From Verrucomicrobiales bacterium (GTDB taxonomy: Bacteria; Verrucomicrobiota; Verrucomicrobiia; Verrucomicrobiales; DEV007), in assembly GCA_002698785.1 (NCBI GenBank), contig PAAG01000046.1, forward strand, positions 62,001 to 126,000: a stretch of 64,000 bases of DNA, given 5' to 3'. Positions within the stretch are counted from its first letter, which is position 1. Every line of letters begins with the position of its first letter. A program made the translations under genes and the position numbers. The notes under the pieces were generated by a model. That model had not been told where the DNA came from. It worked only from the letters and a program-made list of their open reading frames with translations, and ran no database searches. Shown here in pieces: positions 45,116 to 53,480 of the stretch.

Positions 45116-45460
45116 ATGATGAATCGTCGCGTTGCCTCGGGGGTCGGTTTTCTTTCTGCTATTACATTTGCACTTCTCCTCCCCCAAACGGACGGAATTG
45201 CTTCAAACTGCAAGATACCCATGAAAGACCTCGCAAAAATTCGCGGCAAAATTCAGTTCGTCACTTCATTCCCGGACTACAAGGTTCAAGTTGTAGACTC
45301 TTTCGCAGATCTCCATGTCCAGAAAGTCACGAGCTTTCCTGACGGCCCGGGAAAATGGCAGATCGTGGACAGCTTCCCCGACTACAAAATTCAGATCGTG
45401 GACAGCTTTCCCGATTTCAAAATCAAGTATGTTACCAGTTTCCCCGGGGTACAGAATTAG
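45116..45460 (+). CDS. Small exported protein with six 11-residue repeats
   Basis: 114 residues (ATG at 45116 or 45119). A hydrophobic N-terminus (about 8-30) suggests a signal peptide. From about residue 44 the protein consists of about six 11-residue units of consensus K-[IV]-Q-x-V-[DT]-S-F-P-D-[YF], for example KIQFVTSFPDY, KVQVVDSFADL and KIQIVDSFPDF; one unit has a three-residue Gly-Pro-Gly-type insert. Alternating polar and hydrophobic residues with a turn at SFPD suggest a small beta-meander or solenoid. I recognise no named family. It is divergent from the fasciclin gene, which may mean a shared role at the surface. Confidence 0.7.
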   Translation: MMNRRVASGVGFLSAITFALLLPQTDGIASNCKIPMKDLAKIRGKIQFVTSFPDYKVQVVDSFADLHVQKVTSFPDGPGKWQIVDSFPDYKIQIVDSFPDFKIKYVTSFPGVQN

Positions 45461-45526
45461 CGAAGCTTCCTCAGTTGCTCGCTTGCGAAACCCCTGCACT
45501 ACGTGTCCAGTAGGGCTACCCCCCCT

Positions 45527-46315
45527 ATGGATCGATCTGAAAACCTCTCGAAGTTTCTCCAGTCCGACGGACGCACCGTCATACTCCCCATCGACCACGG
45601 CACTGCCATTCCTGTCCCTGGGATGGAAGATCCTGTCGCCTTGATCGAAGAAGTCAGCCCAGTGGTAGACGGCTTTGTCGTCAATCTGGGTCTGGCTCTC
45701 GCAGCCGCCGACGCACTCGATGACAAAGGCCTGTGTCTGCGCACAGACGTTTACAAGCCTCGCTACGGTGACAATATCGACGAGGGTGCCTATCGCATCT
45801 ACGGAGCCGACGAAGCCCTGACCGTAGGTGCCAACGCGATGATGAACATGCTCTACACTCATCATTCGAATGAAGCAGATATCACACGTGAAGCAGCCGA
45901 ATTGGTTGGAGAGAGCCTTGAAGTCGACGTCCCGGTGATCTTGGAAGCGCTTCCCTTTGGAATCGGGCGACCTTCCGATTACACCCTCGAAAACATCGGC
46001 TTCACCGTTCGCATGGCCGCGGAACTCGGGTCCGACATTGTAAAAACAGCTTACCCCACCGGCGCCACTTCCGACGAATTCAAAGCTATCGTCGATGCCT
46101 GCTTTGTTCCTGTGATCGTCCTTGGCGGAGCTGCCATGGGTGACGACTCAGCACTGCTCGGTATGGTAAAAAATGCAATGAACGCAGGAGCAGTTGGCGT
46201 CGCCGTAGGCCGCAACGTCTGGCAACATCCCCAGCCGAAGAAGATCGCAGCTGCACTTCACTCCATCGTTCACGATGAGGCGAGTGTAGACTCCGCGCTA
46301 AAACATCTCTCGTAG
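45527..46315 (+). CDS. DhnA-type class I aldolase (fructose-bisphosphate aldolase/LsrF-like)
   Basis: 262 residues from the ATG at 45527; a GTG at 45503 would add 8. A TIM-barrel Schiff-base aldolase: TVILPIDHGTAIPVPGMEDP near the N-terminus is the DhnA-family opening, IVKTAYPTG carries the probable Schiff-base lysine, and the phosphate-binding end is VIVLGGAAMGDD plus GAVGVAVGRNVWQHP. Members cleave fructose bisphosphate or related keto-phosphates; the precise substrate is not fixed by sequence. The next gene (radical SAM) starts 70 bp later on the same strand. Confidence 0.87.
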   Translation: MDRSENLSKFLQSDGRTVILPIDHGTAIPVPGMEDPVALIEEVSPVVDGFVVNLGLALAAADALDDKGLCLRTDVYKPRYGDNIDEGAYRIYGADEALTVGANAMMNMLYTHHSNEADITREAAELVGESLEVDVPVILEALPFGIGRPSDYTLENIGFTVRMAAELGSDIVKTAYPTGATSDEFKAIVDACFVPVIVLGGAAMGDDSALLGMVKNAMNAGAVGVAVGRNVWQHPQPKKIAAALHSIVHDEASVDSALKHLS

Positions 46316-46385
46316 AGCGGCGTGATTTCGGCATAGTGGAGATCCGGATTCTGGGCTATCGTCCCTCCCGAGACTCCCCCTTACC

Positions 46386-47651
46386 ATGCTCGTTCCTTCC
46401 CTCCAATACGCAGGTCGAATTCTCAAGACTGCTGACAAGCGCCACCTCGCCAAGTTCATGTGGAACTTCGGTGTGAAAGGCGTCCGATCCGTAAACCTTT
46501 TCAAGAAGAGGATGAAAGAGGGAACTTACTTCCCCCCTTTCATCTATCTCTCAATCCTCAACAGTTGCAACCTACGTTGCCAGGGCTGCTGGGTGGACGT
46601 CGACAAACCCCAGGTAAAGCTCGAACTCGACGACCTCAACAACATCGTCAACGACGCCAAGGCCCATGGGAACTCTTTCTTTGGCATTCTCGGTGGCGAG
46701 CCGTTCATGCACACCGAATTGTTCGACTTCCTGGCCGAACACCCTGACTGCTTCTTTCAGGTCTTCACGAACGGGCAGATGATCACCGAGAAAAAAGCGA
46801 AGCAACTTCGCCAACTCGGAAATGCCACTCCCCTGATCTCCATCGAAGGCACCGAAATCGTCGCAAACGAGCGACGCGGTGGAAAGGATGTGCTCAACCG
46901 AACCCTTCGCGGTCTCGACAACTGCCTCGACAACAAGATCCTAACGGGTGTCGCCACAAGCCTCTGTGCAACCAACATCGACGACTTACTCACAGAGAGC
47001 TGGTTACGCACACTTATCAAACGAGGCGTTCACTACGCATGGTATCACACCTACCGTCCCGTAGGCCCCCAGCCAAACGAACAACTAGCACTTTCACCAG
47101 AGCAAGCCCGCCGAGTTCGTGAGTTTGTGGTGAACATGCGCACCAAGCTTCCGATCGGTATCATCGACGCCTACTACGATGGCGAAGGCCGCGCACTTTG
47201 CCCCATGGCGAATGGCATTTCTCATCACATAGGTCCCACGGGAGGAGTTGAGCCCTGCCCCATTATCCAGTTCGCCACGGAAAACGTCCGGGATGGCTCT
47301 ATTTACGACACCCTTACGCAGTCCGAATTCATGAGAGACTTCCGCGAGACAGCAGCCCAGCATACCCGCGGCTGCATCGTTCTGGAGCGCCCCGACCTTG
47401 TCAAAGCACTGGCCGAGAAACACGGAGCTAAGGACACCACGATTCGCAAGACAGCCATCGCAGAACTGGAAGCAATGACACCACGCAACAGTCAGTGGAT
47501 GCCGACCGGTGATGAGATTCCTGAAAAGCATCCAGTCTACCGATGGGCGAAAAAAGTCTGGTTCAACGACTTCGGAGTCTATGACGGTCTTCAAGCTGAA
47601 CCTGCAAAAGCTCAGGTCGACAAAACCAAAGAGCCTGCCGCAGTGGAGTAA
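46386..47651 (+). CDS. Radical SAM protein
   Basis: 421 residues. The 4Fe-4S site is LNSCNLRCQGCW with Cys61, Cys65 and Cys68 (CxxxCxxC). Further barrel motifs are NSFFGILGGEPFMH (the GGEP-type SAM-binding strand), FQVFTNGQ and ATPLISIEG. Later cysteines in ALCPMANG, GGVEPCPI and HTRGCIVLE may bind an auxiliary cluster, as in SPASM-type proteins, but the spacing is not classical. The substrate is unknown and no precursor peptide or dedicated partner is evident next to it. Cytoplasmic; no signal peptide. Confidence 0.85.
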   Translation: MLVPSLQYAGRILKTADKRHLAKFMWNFGVKGVRSVNLFKKRMKEGTYFPPFIYLSILNSCNLRCQGCWVDVDKPQVKLELDDLNNIVNDAKAHGNSFFGILGGEPFMHTELFDFLAEHPDCFFQVFTNGQMITEKKAKQLRQLGNATPLISIEGTEIVANERRGGKDVLNRTLRGLDNCLDNKILTGVATSLCATNIDDLLTESWLRTLIKRGVHYAWYHTYRPVGPQPNEQLALSPEQARRVREFVVNMRTKLPIGIIDAYYDGEGRALCPMANGISHHIGPTGGVEPCPIIQFATENVRDGSIYDTLTQSEFMRDFRETAAQHTRGCIVLERPDLVKALAEKHGAKDTTIRKTAIAELEAMTPRNSQWMPTGDEIPEKHPVYRWAKKVWFNDFGVYDGLQAEPAKAQVDKTKEPAAVE

Positions 47652-47785
47652 GCCACAGGTGTCTATTTGAGAAAACTGCGTGTCGGAGTACATTCCCGCA
47701 CAGCAGCCCATGGGCTTTATCAGCTCACAATTGTCGCTCAATATTCTCGCAAGCCCCATTTCTGGGCACCGATCAAATTAGAAAA

Positions 47786-48805
47786 ATGCTACCTTGGTTC
47801 CAGAACGGCCAATTCCCCCTTTACCTCGCCCCAATGGCGGGAGTGACGGATTTGGTATTTCGCCGAATCTGCAAAGAACTGGGCGCGGACGTAATGGTGA
47901 CCGAGTTTGTATCCGCCGAGGGCATCATTCAGGCGGACGAACGGACCCGCGTCTACACGGAATTTGAAGAGACCCAACGTCCCGTCGGAGTTCAACTTTT
48001 CGGCGCTGACGGCCCTCGCATGGCGGAAGCAGCAAAGAAGATCATCGACTGGAAACAGCCCGATTTCATCGACATCAACTTTGGTTGCCCGGTCAAAAAA
48101 GTCGTATCCAGAAATGGCGGATCCTCACTCCTCAAAGACTGCCCCGTTCTCGCCGAAGTCGCCTCTTCCATCGCAAAAGGTGTCGGCGATCAGGTTCCTG
48201 TGACGGCAAAAATCCGCATTGGCTGGGACCAGAGCCTCATCAACGCCCCGGAAGTATGCCACATCCTCGAAGACTGCGGGATGCAGGCCATCGCCATCCA
48301 CGGCCGCACACGGGCGCAGGGATACTCTGGCGAAGCTGACTGGGAAGTAATCGATGAGTGTACCAGCAAAGTAACCGTCCCAGTGATCGGCAATGGAGAC
48401 ATTGAGACCGGCCAGGATGTGGAAATTCGAAGAAATACCACCGGAGTCAGCGGCGTCATGATTGGACGAGCTGCCATGCAATACCCGTGGGTATTCCGCG
48501 ATGCAAAGCACTATCTGGAGACTGGAGAACACCCAGCACCCGTGCCCGTAGAGGAACGCTGGGAACTCATCCTCCGCCATTCCCAAATGCTTAACGAGTG
48601 GGGCAAATTCCCAACAGAGAAGCACGCCATGCAATCTCTCCGCTCCCGCTTGATGGCTTACTCAAAAGGGCTTCCACAAGGAAAACTACTTCGAAGCAGA
48701 TTCTCCACGGTAAGCTCGATCGCGGAACTGGAAGATATCGCCAGCGAGTATTTGAACAGGCTGCCAGAGCGCGTTCCGCTGCCCTCTACACCAGCGATCA
48801 GTTAA
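47786..48805 (+). CDS. dusB: tRNA-dihydrouridine synthase
   Basis: 339 residues. Flavin enzyme reducing uridines in the D-loop of tRNA. Motifs: LYLAPMAGVTDLVFRRICKE at the start, DINFGCPVKKVVSRNGGSSLL with the catalytic cysteine, KIRIGWDQS, AIAIHGRTRAQGYSGEADW and GNGDIETG plus GVMIGRAAMQYPW of the FMN site. It resembles the DusB group. The gene stands alone, 134 bp after the radical SAM gene, and is followed by an AT-rich inverted repeat. Confidence 0.94.
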   Translation: MLPWFQNGQFPLYLAPMAGVTDLVFRRICKELGADVMVTEFVSAEGIIQADERTRVYTEFEETQRPVGVQLFGADGPRMAEAAKKIIDWKQPDFIDINFGCPVKKVVSRNGGSSLLKDCPVLAEVASSIAKGVGDQVPVTAKIRIGWDQSLINAPEVCHILEDCGMQAIAIHGRTRAQGYSGEADWEVIDECTSKVTVPVIGNGDIETGQDVEIRRNTTGVSGVMIGRAAMQYPWVFRDAKHYLETGEHPAPVPVEERWELILRHSQMLNEWGKFPTEKHAMQSLRSRLMAYSKGLPQGKLLRSRFSTVSSIAELEDIASEYLNRLPERVPLPSTPAIS

Positions 48806-48815
48806 GAGGGTCGTA

Positions 48816-48838
48816 AAATTTTGTTTGCCACAAAATTT
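48816..48838. repeat. AT-rich inverted repeat downstream of dusB
   Basis: A perfect 9-bp inverted repeat, AAATTTTGT (48816-48824) and ACAAAATTT (48830-48838), around a 5-nt loop TTGCC. It lies between the convergent ends of dusB and the small 48871 gene and may act as a weak bidirectional terminator, although it has no GC-rich stem. Confidence 0.4.
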
Positions 48839-48870
48839 GCGCATCCTCCCGACCTTGCGCATAAGCCACC

Positions 48871-49104
48871 TTACCGGTCGGCTTTTTCAGTGAAGGAGTA
48901 AACCCCTTCGAGGGCAATCGAATCCGACCGCAACTTATCCAAATCAGCCAGCATTCGTGCCCCCCGCGTTCTCCGGGCCCTGAGCTGGCGAAAAGTCCGA
49001 CGACAAGCCCGCAAGACACTTGGCATTGCCGCAACCAATATCAAGGTAAGCATCACCACAGATCCCCCGAAAAAGATCATAAAGAACTTCGCAATTGGTT
49101 CCAT
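48871..49104 (-). CDS. Small hypothetical membrane protein
   Basis: 77 residues. One clear N-terminal membrane segment (about 8-30, FMIFFGGSVVMLTLILVAAM), then a strongly basic stretch (RACRRTFRQLRARRTRGAR) and a charged helix. The pattern of a single anchor with a cytoplasmic Arg-rich region is plausible for a real small protein, but I recognise no family. Support is its position: it starts at the edge of an AT-rich promoter-like island shared with yaaA and ends near an inverted repeat. Confidence 0.45.
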   Translation of the reverse strand: MEPIAKFFMIFFGGSVVMLTLILVAAMPSVLRACRRTFRQLRARRTRGARMLADLDKLRSDSIALEGVYSFTEKADR

Positions 49105-49190
49105 AACTTAGTCAATAAATATTAAAGTTTAACAAATAATTATCAATTTAAAATAATTTTATTTAAATTTTTAAAATTTATTGCAGCTCG
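49105..49190. promoter_or_regulatory. Extremely AT-rich divergent intergenic island
   Basis: About 80 bp made almost only of A and T, including long AAATTT runs, between the small membrane protein gene and yaaA, in a chromosome that is otherwise roughly half G+C. It likely holds promoters for both directions, or a site for a nucleoid or silencing protein. I cannot single out one -10/-35 pair among the many possible. Confidence 0.5.
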
Positions 49191-49273
49191 AATTTCTCTT
49201 TTCTCCTATTTGTTGTCAGCCCCTCAAAGATCCCCTATCGTTCCGGCTTTCAATACGTCCCTCTTTCATCCGC

Positions 49274-50062
49274 ATGCTCGCCGTAATCTCGCCAGCGAAG
49301 ACACTCGACTTCGAATCCCCCTGCCCTCCACATACTTCGACGCAGCCACAGTTTCTCGACGAGGCCTCAGAGATCATCGAAGTGCTCAGGAAGAAATCGC
49401 GGCCCCAGCTTCGCGACCTGATGGGAATCAGTGAGAAACTGGCTGACCTGAACTTCACTCGTTACAAAGAGTGGCACACCCCATTCACAGACGACAATGC
49501 CAGGGCTGCTCTCCTCGCTTTTAAAGGTGATGTCTACACCGGTTTTGAACTGGCAGACTATACTAAGTCCGACTTCCAGTTTGCACAGAAGCACCTCCGC
49601 ATCCTGTCCGGTCTGTATGGCTCGCTCCGTCCACTCGATCTGATGCAGCCATACCGCCTTGAGATGGGCACACAGCTCAAAACAAGCCGCGGAAAAAACC
49701 TCTACGAGTTTTGGGGAGATCGCATCACAAAAGAGCTGAAGAATTCCCTCAAGAAATCAGGTTCGGAAACCCTGATTAACCTCGCCTCGAACGAATACTT
49801 CTCGGCCGTCGACCTTTCTACCCTCGCCTGCCAGACGATAACCCCCCAGTTCAAGGAACTGAAGAACGGCACCTACAAGTTCCTCAGCTATTACGGTAAG
49901 AAAGCCAGAGGTATGATGTGCGAATTCATGATTCGAAATAGAATCACAGAGCCCGCAGATTTGAAGAAATTCAAGATGGAGGGATACCGATATAATGCGA
50001 AATTGAGTTCTGGTGATGATTGGGTATTCACCCGCGACACACCTCCCAACGCGAAGTCTTGA
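49274..50062 (+). CDS. yaaA: YaaA family peroxide-stress protein
   Basis: 262 residues from the ATG at 49274, where the conserved part begins (MLAVISPAKTLDFESP). Family motifs: LMGISEKLADLNFTRY, ALLAFKGDVYTGFEL, LRILSGLYGSLRPLDLMQPY, RLEMGT, and NLASNEYFSAVD. In Escherichia coli YaaA limits free iron and DNA damage under peroxide stress. The length matches the family. The stop codon overlaps the next gene's ATG by one base, and that gene overlaps a third, so yaaA heads a translationally coupled three-gene unit with two exported proteins of unknown function. Confidence 0.93.
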   Translation: MLAVISPAKTLDFESPCPPHTSTQPQFLDEASEIIEVLRKKSRPQLRDLMGISEKLADLNFTRYKEWHTPFTDDNARAALLAFKGDVYTGFELADYTKSDFQFAQKHLRILSGLYGSLRPLDLMQPYRLEMGTQLKTSRGKNLYEFWGDRITKELKNSLKKSGSETLINLASNEYFSAVDLSTLACQTITPQFKELKNGTYKFLSYYGKKARGMMCEFMIRNRITEPADLKKFKMEGYRYNAKLSSGDDWVFTRDTPPNAKS

Positions 50063-50778
50063 TGCGCCTTCCTATTTTTCCATTCGCGATTTTCGCAGTC
50101 ATGCTGAGTTCCGAGTGCTTTGCACAGGAACCCGACAGCCCTGTTCCAGAAAAAGATAAAGAATCTGGCAGCAGCAGCTTGGGACCAACTTTGGAGCTTG
50201 ATGTCTCTCGACGCCCATTCAAGAATTTCCTCACCGATGAAGTTGCTCTGAAACCATATCTGGCTGAGGACGGCACCCCTGAGGATTTCGAATCCATTTT
50301 TGTCGTGGGCTCCCTCCAGGCGAAGGTGGCTATTTTCTGGGATCCTGTTGTCTGCCGTTTGCTTGGCGTTCTCGATCTGGATGGGAAAAAAGATCCAGTT
50401 GAAGCTGACCTGCCCTCCACCTATCCCTATATTCTCCAGGCAGCTGGGCCACCTCCTCTAGCCGATGCCTCGGGAGATCCCGAATATTTCGGCTTCCGCC
50501 TCGTCGATGGTAGCCCTGAGTTCCTTTATACGTTTGGTTCCCTGGTGGTCGAGGAACGCATCTGGCTTGAGGATCTCGGCAAGACACTGAAACAACGCTT
50601 CTCATTTCGTTCTCCCTCCCGGCCTGTAACGATCAAAATTCCTGAGGACTGGAGAAATCGTGCAGCAGCTTCCAAAGGAACTTGGGATAAAAATGTTCTT
50701 TCTATACCCGTTGAGGATGCAACAGAAGTTGTCTTGACCTACCAACTGGTTCAACCCGACACCGACTCCACGAATTGA
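50062..50778 (+). CDS. Hypothetical exported protein
   Basis: 238 residues. The ATG at 50062 shares its A with the yaaA TGA and begins a good signal peptide (MRLPIFPFAIFAVMLSSECFA). After an acidic linker the mature domain is beta-rich, with FESIFVVGSLQAKVAIFWDP, LLGVLDLDGKKDP and FGSLVVEERIWLED. The pattern faintly recalls domains of secreted verrucomicrobial proteins that accompany sorbosone-dehydrogenase-like propellers, but I cannot name a family with confidence. It overlaps the downstream gene by 4 bp. Confidence 0.7.
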   Translation: MRLPIFPFAIFAVMLSSECFAQEPDSPVPEKDKESGSSSLGPTLELDVSRRPFKNFLTDEVALKPYLAEDGTPEDFESIFVVGSLQAKVAIFWDPVVCRLLGVLDLDGKKDPVEADLPSTYPYILQAAGPPPLADASGDPEYFGFRLVDGSPEFLYTFGSLVVEERIWLEDLGKTLKQRFSFRSPSRPVTIKIPEDWRNRAAASKGTWDKNVLSIPVEDATEVVLTYQLVQPDTDSTN

Positions 50779-52097
50779 TCTCCCACCCAACCATTTTCCG
50801 ACACACAGCGCTCTCCGCTTTGGTTGCCATGGCTGTTGTCTTATTTAATCCTGCTATTAGTCAGGATGCCGCGTCGGGCAGTAAGCAGAGAAAATTCGTT
50901 CAGATCAGCAGTCAGGAATCATCTCCCAGTGTCAGTGCGATTGCCCCTATTGATGACAAGAACGTCTTCTTTTTGAATAAAGAGGGACAGATTGGAGTGG
51001 CGAAATTCTCTCCTGGTCTCAGCCAAATCGGCTGGGAACTCTACTCCGATGTGAAATGGAGCGGTCTCTCAGAACTCACTATCGGTCCCAACTACTCACT
51101 CGTGTTTGCGGCCCCAGGTGAAATCACACAGGCATTCGATACGGACCAGAATATGGAGCTGGACTTCTTCCAGGCCCTGGTCAGAACCTGGCCCGGCAAA
51201 GATCAGGGGTCGAGTATCACGGCAGGCCCGATAGCGGACGCCTACGGTAGAATTCTTTTCGCTATATCCCCGTATATTGAAGAAGAAGGAGAAACACCAC
51301 GAGCCAGGATCGTCGCTTGGCATCCATCTTCAAAGGAGCTTATTCCGGTAACAAATAGCCAACTTCCTGTCTCTTCGTTTGCCCTAAGTTCCGATGGTCT
51401 TCTCGCAGCCAGGCTCGATATGCCAGATTACAAAGACGGATACTATCTCTCGCTAACGGAAATCCCCTCCTTCAATCCCCAAGCTCCAGTGCCTGAATCA
51501 GTCCCATACACTCGACCGTCCCTTCTCATCCCGGCAGAGCTGACAAAAGGAGCAGAGCCAACAAAGTTCGCTTTTTACCACGATGGTGGTCAGGAAAAAC
51601 TTCTCGCAACCTGCCCTGACTCCAGACGTCTCATCGAGATCATTCCCGAAGAACGCGGAGGGATCTGGCAGGGCTCATTTCTCGTGCACAGCGAAACCAA
51701 AGAAAACTTGGTGACCTTGGTCGAAATGAAAGAAGGCAGCGTGCTCGGTGGTGGTGAGAGCGGGTTCATCCCCGTTGAACTTGCCCCAGACGACTTTCGC
51801 ATTTCAAAGATCGAACTGCGCCAGAACCTGATTGTGCTCGACTTCACCCAGCCGGTCGACCGCACCGAGGCAGTAAAGCCCGAGAGCTATTCAGTCACTG
51901 CTATTTCACTATCCAGTTCGGGCGACAGGAAACTGGCAGCCGAGCCCATCATTGAATCCGACGGAGAGACAGTCATTCTGAAGGTGGAAGAGATTCCAAC
52001 AGAAACAGTGCTTCGCATTGTATGCCAAAACGTTCCGTCTGATTCCGGAGAGTCCCTTCTTAGTCCAATGGTCTTCTCAACGATCCACAAGAAGTGA
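50775..52097 (+). CDS. Hypothetical exported beta-propeller-like protein (TTG start)
   Basis: 440 residues beginning at a TTG (50775) that overlaps the previous stop as TTGA; the resulting N-terminus is a signal peptide (about 1-30). The body is built of repeated strand-turn units (APIDDKNVFFLNKEGQIGVA, LSELTIGPNYSLVFAAPGE, GPIADAYGRILFAISPY, FALSSDGLLAARLDMPD), suggesting a six- or seven-bladed propeller. The last 100 residues (ISKIELRQNLIVLDFTQPVD, RIVCQNVPSDSGESL) form an Ig-like module often seen at the end of secreted PVC dehydrogenase-like proteins. No CxxCH heme motif remains. It likely works with the protein encoded at 50062. Confidence 0.7.
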   Translation: MISHPTIFRHTALSALVAMAVVLFNPAISQDAASGSKQRKFVQISSQESSPSVSAIAPIDDKNVFFLNKEGQIGVAKFSPGLSQIGWELYSDVKWSGLSELTIGPNYSLVFAAPGEITQAFDTDQNMELDFFQALVRTWPGKDQGSSITAGPIADAYGRILFAISPYIEEEGETPRARIVAWHPSSKELIPVTNSQLPVSSFALSSDGLLAARLDMPDYKDGYYLSLTEIPSFNPQAPVPESVPYTRPSLLIPAELTKGAEPTKFAFYHDGGQEKLLATCPDSRRLIEIIPEERGGIWQGSFLVHSETKENLVTLVEMKEGSVLGGGESGFIPVELAPDDFRISKIELRQNLIVLDFTQPVDRTEAVKPESYSVTAISLSSSGDRKLAAEPIIESDGETVILKVEEIPTETVLRIVCQNVPSDSGESLLSPMVFSTIHKK

Positions 52098-52137
52098 TCG
52101 TGAGTTCCCTCTCATAGGAGAGTTCGCCTGAAAAAAG

Positions 52138-52171
52138 AAAAGGCCGGAGTCCGCTCACACGGTCCGGCCCT
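52138..52171 (-). terminator. Rho-independent terminator after the DUF3597 gene
   Basis: On the minus strand, GGGCCGGACC and GGACTCCGGCC arms form a strong stem with a one-base bulge and an 8-nt loop, followed by TTTTC. It is about 25 bp after the DUF3597 stop and may also limit read-through from the plus-strand gene at 50775. Confidence 0.75.
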
Positions 52172-52195
52172 TCAGTTTACGGAATCAGTCTGAAA

Positions 52196-52639
52196 TTAGT
52201 CGAGGAGATCAGCAGGGACTTTTCCGCCATTCTCAGCGAGCTTCTTCATGACCTGCTTGTGCAACCACATGTTCATCTCGGCTGAGCCTTTGGCATCGAT
52301 GTCCGCCTGGCTGTATCCGAGCTCAAGAGCAAGCTCTTTACGAGCACCATAGCTGCTGTCCATTCCGACAAGCTTCATCAGGTCCACAATCGAACGTTTC
52401 CAATCCAGATCTTCAGGATGCTCAGCTTCCATTTTGGTAAGAATTGCCTCCACATCGACTTCTTCGATCGGAGCAGGTGCAGGCTCAGCAGCATCTACTT
52501 CAGCCGCGGTTGGCTCATCGATTACCTCACCCTCCGCACCTGGCTCGGGAGCTGGTGTTGGTGGAGCTTCTTCAGCAGGAGTTTCTTCTTCTTTTTTCTT
52601 GCCGAAGATTCGGCCCATCAGGTCGGAGAACATGCTCAT
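52196..52639 (-). CDS. DUF3597 protein
   Basis: 147 residues from the ATG at 52639. The N-terminus (MSMFSDLMGRIFGKKKEE) and C-terminal domain (VEAILTKMEAEHPEDLDWKR, SIVDLMKLVGMDSSYGARKE, MNMWLHKQVMKKLAENGGKV) closely follow the DUF3597 pattern, which resembles a LysM-neighbouring module. The middle is a Pro/Ala/Glu-rich linker. Role unknown; no signal peptide, so probably cytoplasmic or membrane associated. It is single in its unit and ends at a strong terminator. Antisense reading of the linker creates a long false frame on the other strand. Confidence 0.88.
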   Translation of the reverse strand: MSMFSDLMGRIFGKKKEEETPAEEAPPTPAPEPGAEGEVIDEPTAAEVDAAEPAPAPIEEVDVEAILTKMEAEHPEDLDWKRSIVDLMKLVGMDSSYGARKELALELGYSQADIDAKGSAEMNMWLHKQVMKKLAENGGKVPADLLD

Positions 52640-52778
52640 AGAGCAAGATGCTATATCGAGGATTTTGGGAGGCAAGTTTCAATATCGGAAGAAGGGCAGT
52701 TTTCGACTCCCCTGTCCTTTCCTCCTCCGAGATACCATTGCGCCCGGCAAAAATCCAAACTACCATGCTCAGGTAATC

Positions 52779-53474
52779 ATGCGCTTCTCTCCCCATATTG
52801 TTGCCATTACGTTTGCTCTCGTCTTTTGCGTTCCTTTGATATCGGGCGGACAGGGTGGATTGTTTCAATTCAATCGCGATCCCCAGGCAGCGATTATTAG
52901 AAAAGCAAAACGCTATAATCTTGTTTCGGTCGAAAAAGAAGTTCCCGGAGCTCGCATCGACATGAAGTATAAAGTGACTTCCGCTTCAGGGCGTCCCCTT
53001 TACCTGCCCGACATGCCTTGCCTGGTGCACCGTCTGACCGCGGAGAAATTGAAAAAAGCGAACAAGACTCTCAACGAGCACGGATATGCCCTGAAAATCT
53101 GGGATGCCTGGCGCCCGCCGGAAGCGCACCAGGCACTATGGGATGCAGTCAAAGATCCAAAATACGTCGTCCCTCCAAGCAAAGGTCTTTCGTGGCATTG
53201 TTACGGCATCTCTGTAGATCTCACGCTTGTAGACAAGAATACAGGCCAAGAGGTGGCCATGCCCTCAAAATTTGACGAATTCTCTCATTCGGCAGCTTCC
53301 GACTACAAGGGCGGAAATCCAGAAATCGCCAAGCGTGTCGCTCTCCTGCAAAAGACTATGCGCGATCTAGGCTTCCGCACCATCGTATCCGAATGGTGGC
53401 ATTTCGACGATATGACTGCCTTCGGTAAAGTCAGTCACGTGCGAGCTTCTGATCTCGGCATCAAAATGCCGTAA
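52779..53474 (+). CDS. M15 family D-Ala-D-Ala dipeptidase-like protein
   Basis: The start at 52779 gives a hydrophobic signal (about 5-24) and a 231-residue product. Zinc site residues: His140 and Asp147 in SWHCYGISVDLTLVD, and Glu205 plus His208 in SEWWHFDD; Arg112 in WDAWRPPEAHQ matches the conserved substrate arginine. These are the VanX/DdpX hallmarks, so it should cleave D-Ala-D-Ala dipeptides or related peptidoglycan stems. As an exported, chromosomal, single-copy gene without vanA, vanH or a two-component system, it is more likely for cell-wall recycling than glycopeptide resistance. The CCA enzyme gene follows after 6 bp. Confidence 0.9.
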   Translation: MRFSPHIVAITFALVFCVPLISGGQGGLFQFNRDPQAAIIRKAKRYNLVSVEKEVPGARIDMKYKVTSASGRPLYLPDMPCLVHRLTAEKLKKANKTLNEHGYALKIWDAWRPPEAHQALWDAVKDPKYVVPPSKGLSWHCYGISVDLTLVDKNTGQEVAMPSKFDEFSHSAASDYKGGNPEIAKRVALLQKTMRDLGFRTIVSEWWHFDDMTAFGKVSHVRASDLGIKMP

Positions 53475-53480
53475 CCCTGT

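Noticed and set aside
52434-52778. Upstream extension of the M15 peptidase
   Set aside because: The added 115 residues are the antisense of the DUF3597 linker plus intergenic DNA; the ATG at 52779 begins a signal peptide.
52779-53474. VanX-type peptidase as a glycopeptide resistance locus
   Set aside because: No vanH, vanA, vanR or vanS genes are nearby, and an exported lone M15 enzyme is better explained by cell-wall turnover.
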